5,844 nt of DNA from Chloroflexi bacterium RBG_13_46_14. GTDB lineage: Bacteria > Chloroflexota > Dehalococcoidia > Dehalococcoidales > UBA2162. Positions within the stretch are counted from its first letter, which is position 1. Every line of letters begins with the position of its first letter. The position numbers were made by a program, and so were the translations under genes. Of this stretch, positions 4,460 through 5,844 are shown one piece after another. A model generated the notes under the pieces. That model searched no databases. It saw only the letters and a list, made by a program, of their open reading frames with translations, and was not told the DNA's origin. The stretch spans positions 1 to 5,844 of the forward strand of contig MGML01000167.1 in assembly GCA_001796415.1 (NCBI GenBank), read 5' to 3'.

Positions 4460-5794
4460 ATGCGCTCTGATAAATGGAATTTTTCGGAAGAGTACTATGA
4501 AAAATCTCTAAACACTTTAAATATTTCTCTCAATTCCATCCCCGCTTACAGAAAATGGCAGCCATACGACCCCGGTCCGGAATTCGATGTCGATACCCGG
4601 TATCAGTCATTGCCGGTACTTCACAAAACTCAAATCCGTGAATACTTCCCTGACGGACTGGCACCGCCGGAGCGTGACGTAAAACGAGCGCTGGAAAACG
4701 GCGAAATAGGTCTTGCCCACACCAGCGGTTCAAGTGATATCAGCGTAACCAATATCTGGAACCAGGAATGGTGGGATGCCTCGGAACGCGCGTCCTGGAA
4801 ACTTAATTCGATTGCCCGGGAAATCGCTACCGTAACTCATCCTGAAGCCATCCTGGCCAATCCGCTGAATGTAGGTATGCCGTCTGATAACGGATATCTC
4901 TCGATGGAACAAAGACGCCTGTCCAGATTCCTGTTTCTCAATGAAAAGACAGATCCCGCACGATGGACACCGGAGCATATGGACAGGATGATAGAGGAAC
5001 TCGAAATATTCAGGCCTGTCGTACTCGAAGCCAATCCATCTTTTCTCGCCAGGCTGTCCCGTTACGCCATACAACATGATAAAGAGGTGTACCAGCCCGG
5101 CCTGATTGTCTTTACCTATGAATATCCCACCCGGTTTCATTATCGCCAGATCAGCCGGGTTTTTAACGCGCCAACGGCAAGTTCCCACGGTTCCACCGAG
5201 ACAGGTTGTGTCTTTATGCAGTGCGAAGAAGGCAAGTTCCATCAGAATACCGAATTCTGCCGTGTCGATATTCAGCCCTTAAAAAAGGAATGCGGCGATC
5301 CGGAGATCGGCAGAATCATCGTTACCACCTTTAATAATCCGTGGTATTATATGCTGCGATTCGACATACGCGACCTTGCCCGGATCGATAGTTCGGGCGA
5401 ATGCGCCTGCGGGAGAAATTCGGGGATTATTCTCTCGGCAATAGAAGGCAGAGCCATAAGCCTGACTCTGACCTGCGATGGAAAACCGGTTACCCTCCGT
5501 ACTCTCGATGATGCGATGGGCGCCCTGACCGATATCGATGAATACCGGCTGGACCAGGTCAATTCTACTAAATACATCCTGACTCTCGTTAGTCAAAATC
5601 GTGCGAAAGAGAACCTTACCGCTGACGCAAGAGACATATTACGAAATGTTTACGGAGAAAAAGCGGATATCTCCGTAAACTATGCGGAAGCATTATCACC
5701 GGAAGATTCCGGTAAATATTCAATCGCCAGGGCTGTTTTCCCGATCGATGTGGAGGACTTCCTGGACGAAGACTACCTGGTCAGAGAATCATAA
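4460..5794 (+). CDS. PaaK/CapK-like adenylate-forming enzyme (acyl-CoA ligase-type)
   Basis: A 444-residue protein of the phenylacetate-CoA ligase/CapK branch of the AMP-binding superfamily, which activates a carboxylate as an acyl-adenylate in the cytoplasm. The substrate is unknown; members in polysaccharide loci are often unassigned. Core motifs in order: LPVLHKTQIREYFP (51-64) typical of PaaK proteins; phosphate loop HTSGSSDISV (87-96); SSHGSTETG (241-249); RFDIRDLARI (300-309); CACGRNSGII (315-324) leading to IEGR (328-331); and near the C-terminus a GK pair (418-419) at the usual catalytic lysine. C250, C255, H261, C315 and C317 may form a zinc site, as in PaaK relatives. The phosphate loop is unusual: Asp93, Ile94 and Ser95 replace the Gly-Lys-Pro of PaaK (GKP in SSGTTGKP). 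Length is normal. Start: ATG with AGGCGG 5 nt upstream. It probably forms an operon with the gene beginning at 5816. Confidence 0.78.
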   Translation: MRSDKWNFSEEYYEKSLNTLNISLNSIPAYRKWQPYDPGPEFDVDTRYQSLPVLHKTQIREYFPDGLAPPERDVKRALENGEIGLAHTSGSSDISVTNIWNQEWWDASERASWKLNSIAREIATVTHPEAILANPLNVGMPSDNGYLSMEQRRLSRFLFLNEKTDPARWTPEHMDRMIEELEIFRPVVLEANPSFLARLSRYAIQHDKEVYQPGLIVFTYEYPTRFHYRQISRVFNAPTASSHGSTETGCVFMQCEEGKFHQNTEFCRVDIQPLKKECGDPEIGRIIVTTFNNPWYYMLRFDIRDLARIDSSGECACGRNSGIILSAIEGRAISLTLTCDGKPVTLRTLDDAMGALTDIDEYRLDQVNSTKYILTLVSQNRAKENLTADARDILRNVYGEKADISVNYAEALSPEDSGKYSIARAVFPIDVEDFLDEDYLVRES

Positions 5795-5815
5795 TTTCAG
5801 TGTATGGAGATTGCA

Positions 5816-5844
5816 ATGACGAAAAAACCGGTATTTTTACTGGC
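5816..5844 (+). CDS. Start of an unidentified gene downstream of the ligase (partial)
   Basis: ATG at 5816 follows GGAGA (5806-5810) with good spacing, and 21 nt separate it from the ligase stop, so it is most likely co-transcribed. Only nine full codons are visible before the right edge: MTKKPVFLL. A basic start followed by a hydrophobic beta strand is common to many nucleotide-binding folds, sulfotransferases included, but nothing diagnostic is present and no function is assigned. An in-frame ATG at 5804 is possible but has no ribosome site. Confidence 0.6.

Noticed and set aside
4730..5242. 170-codon minus-strand open frame
   Set aside because: Fully antisense to the PaaK-like gene, which has clear family motifs, a ribosome site and normal length.
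1..5844. CRISPR array, tRNA, rRNA or transposase
   Set aside because: No regularly spaced identical repeats, no cloverleaf with TTC-A arm, no rRNA signature and no transposase-like reading frame were seen. The repeats present are short palindromes.

Overview
The window looks like part of a surface-polysaccharide (glycan) locus from a bacterial chromosome of moderate GC content, with intergenic spaces full of small structured repeats. Shine-Dalgarno sites, a GTG start, ATGA gene overlaps and a textbook sigma-70-type promoter all indicate Bacteria. The phylum cannot be fixed from this sequence. The GalE subtype, the combination of GDP-heptose genes with a PaaK-like ligase, and the repeat styles would fit Chloroflexota or another environmental lineage, but that is a weak guess.

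Left part (1-2867, minus strand): one transcription unit starts at a promoter with perfect TTGACA and TATAAT boxes (2840-2867). It reads hddA (heptose 7-phosphate kinase, GTG start), a 209-nt gap holding repeats, gmhA (sedoheptulose 7-phosphate isomerase, SIS fold), galE (UDP-hexose 4-epimerase, ATGA overlap with gmhA), then the first 16 codons of a sugar-nucleotide pyrophosphorylase that runs off the left edge, best guessed as hddC. GmhA, HddA and HddC are three of the four enzymes that make GDP-D-glycero-alpha-D-manno-heptose. The phosphatase GmhB is not in the window. GalE would supply a galactose-type donor for the same glycan.

Middle (2798-4459): two long gene-poor stretches, 2798-3382 and 3994-4459, flank a complete type II toxin-antitoxin pair on the plus strand. 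The antitoxin is a ribbon-helix-helix protein and the toxin is a MazF/PemK endoribonuclease; their genes overlap by one base. The gaps hold several kinds of repeat or palindrome: a direct pair of ~90-bp structured repeats (1701-1790 and 3092-3180) bracketing hddA and its promoter; a CCCCCTTT/AAAGGGGG hairpin; a 62-bp imperfect palindrome; a GC-rich hairpin followed by GAATGACGGG; and a structured 110-nt segment between two copies of GGTTGATAAT.

Right part (4460-5844, plus strand): a 444-residue adenylate-forming enzyme of the PaaK/CapK type with an unusual phosphate-loop motif has its own likely promoter. It is followed 21 nt later by the start of another gene cut by the right edge. The hddA unit therefore diverges from the toxin-antitoxin and ligase genes. 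No rRNA, tRNA, CRISPR array or transposase was found.
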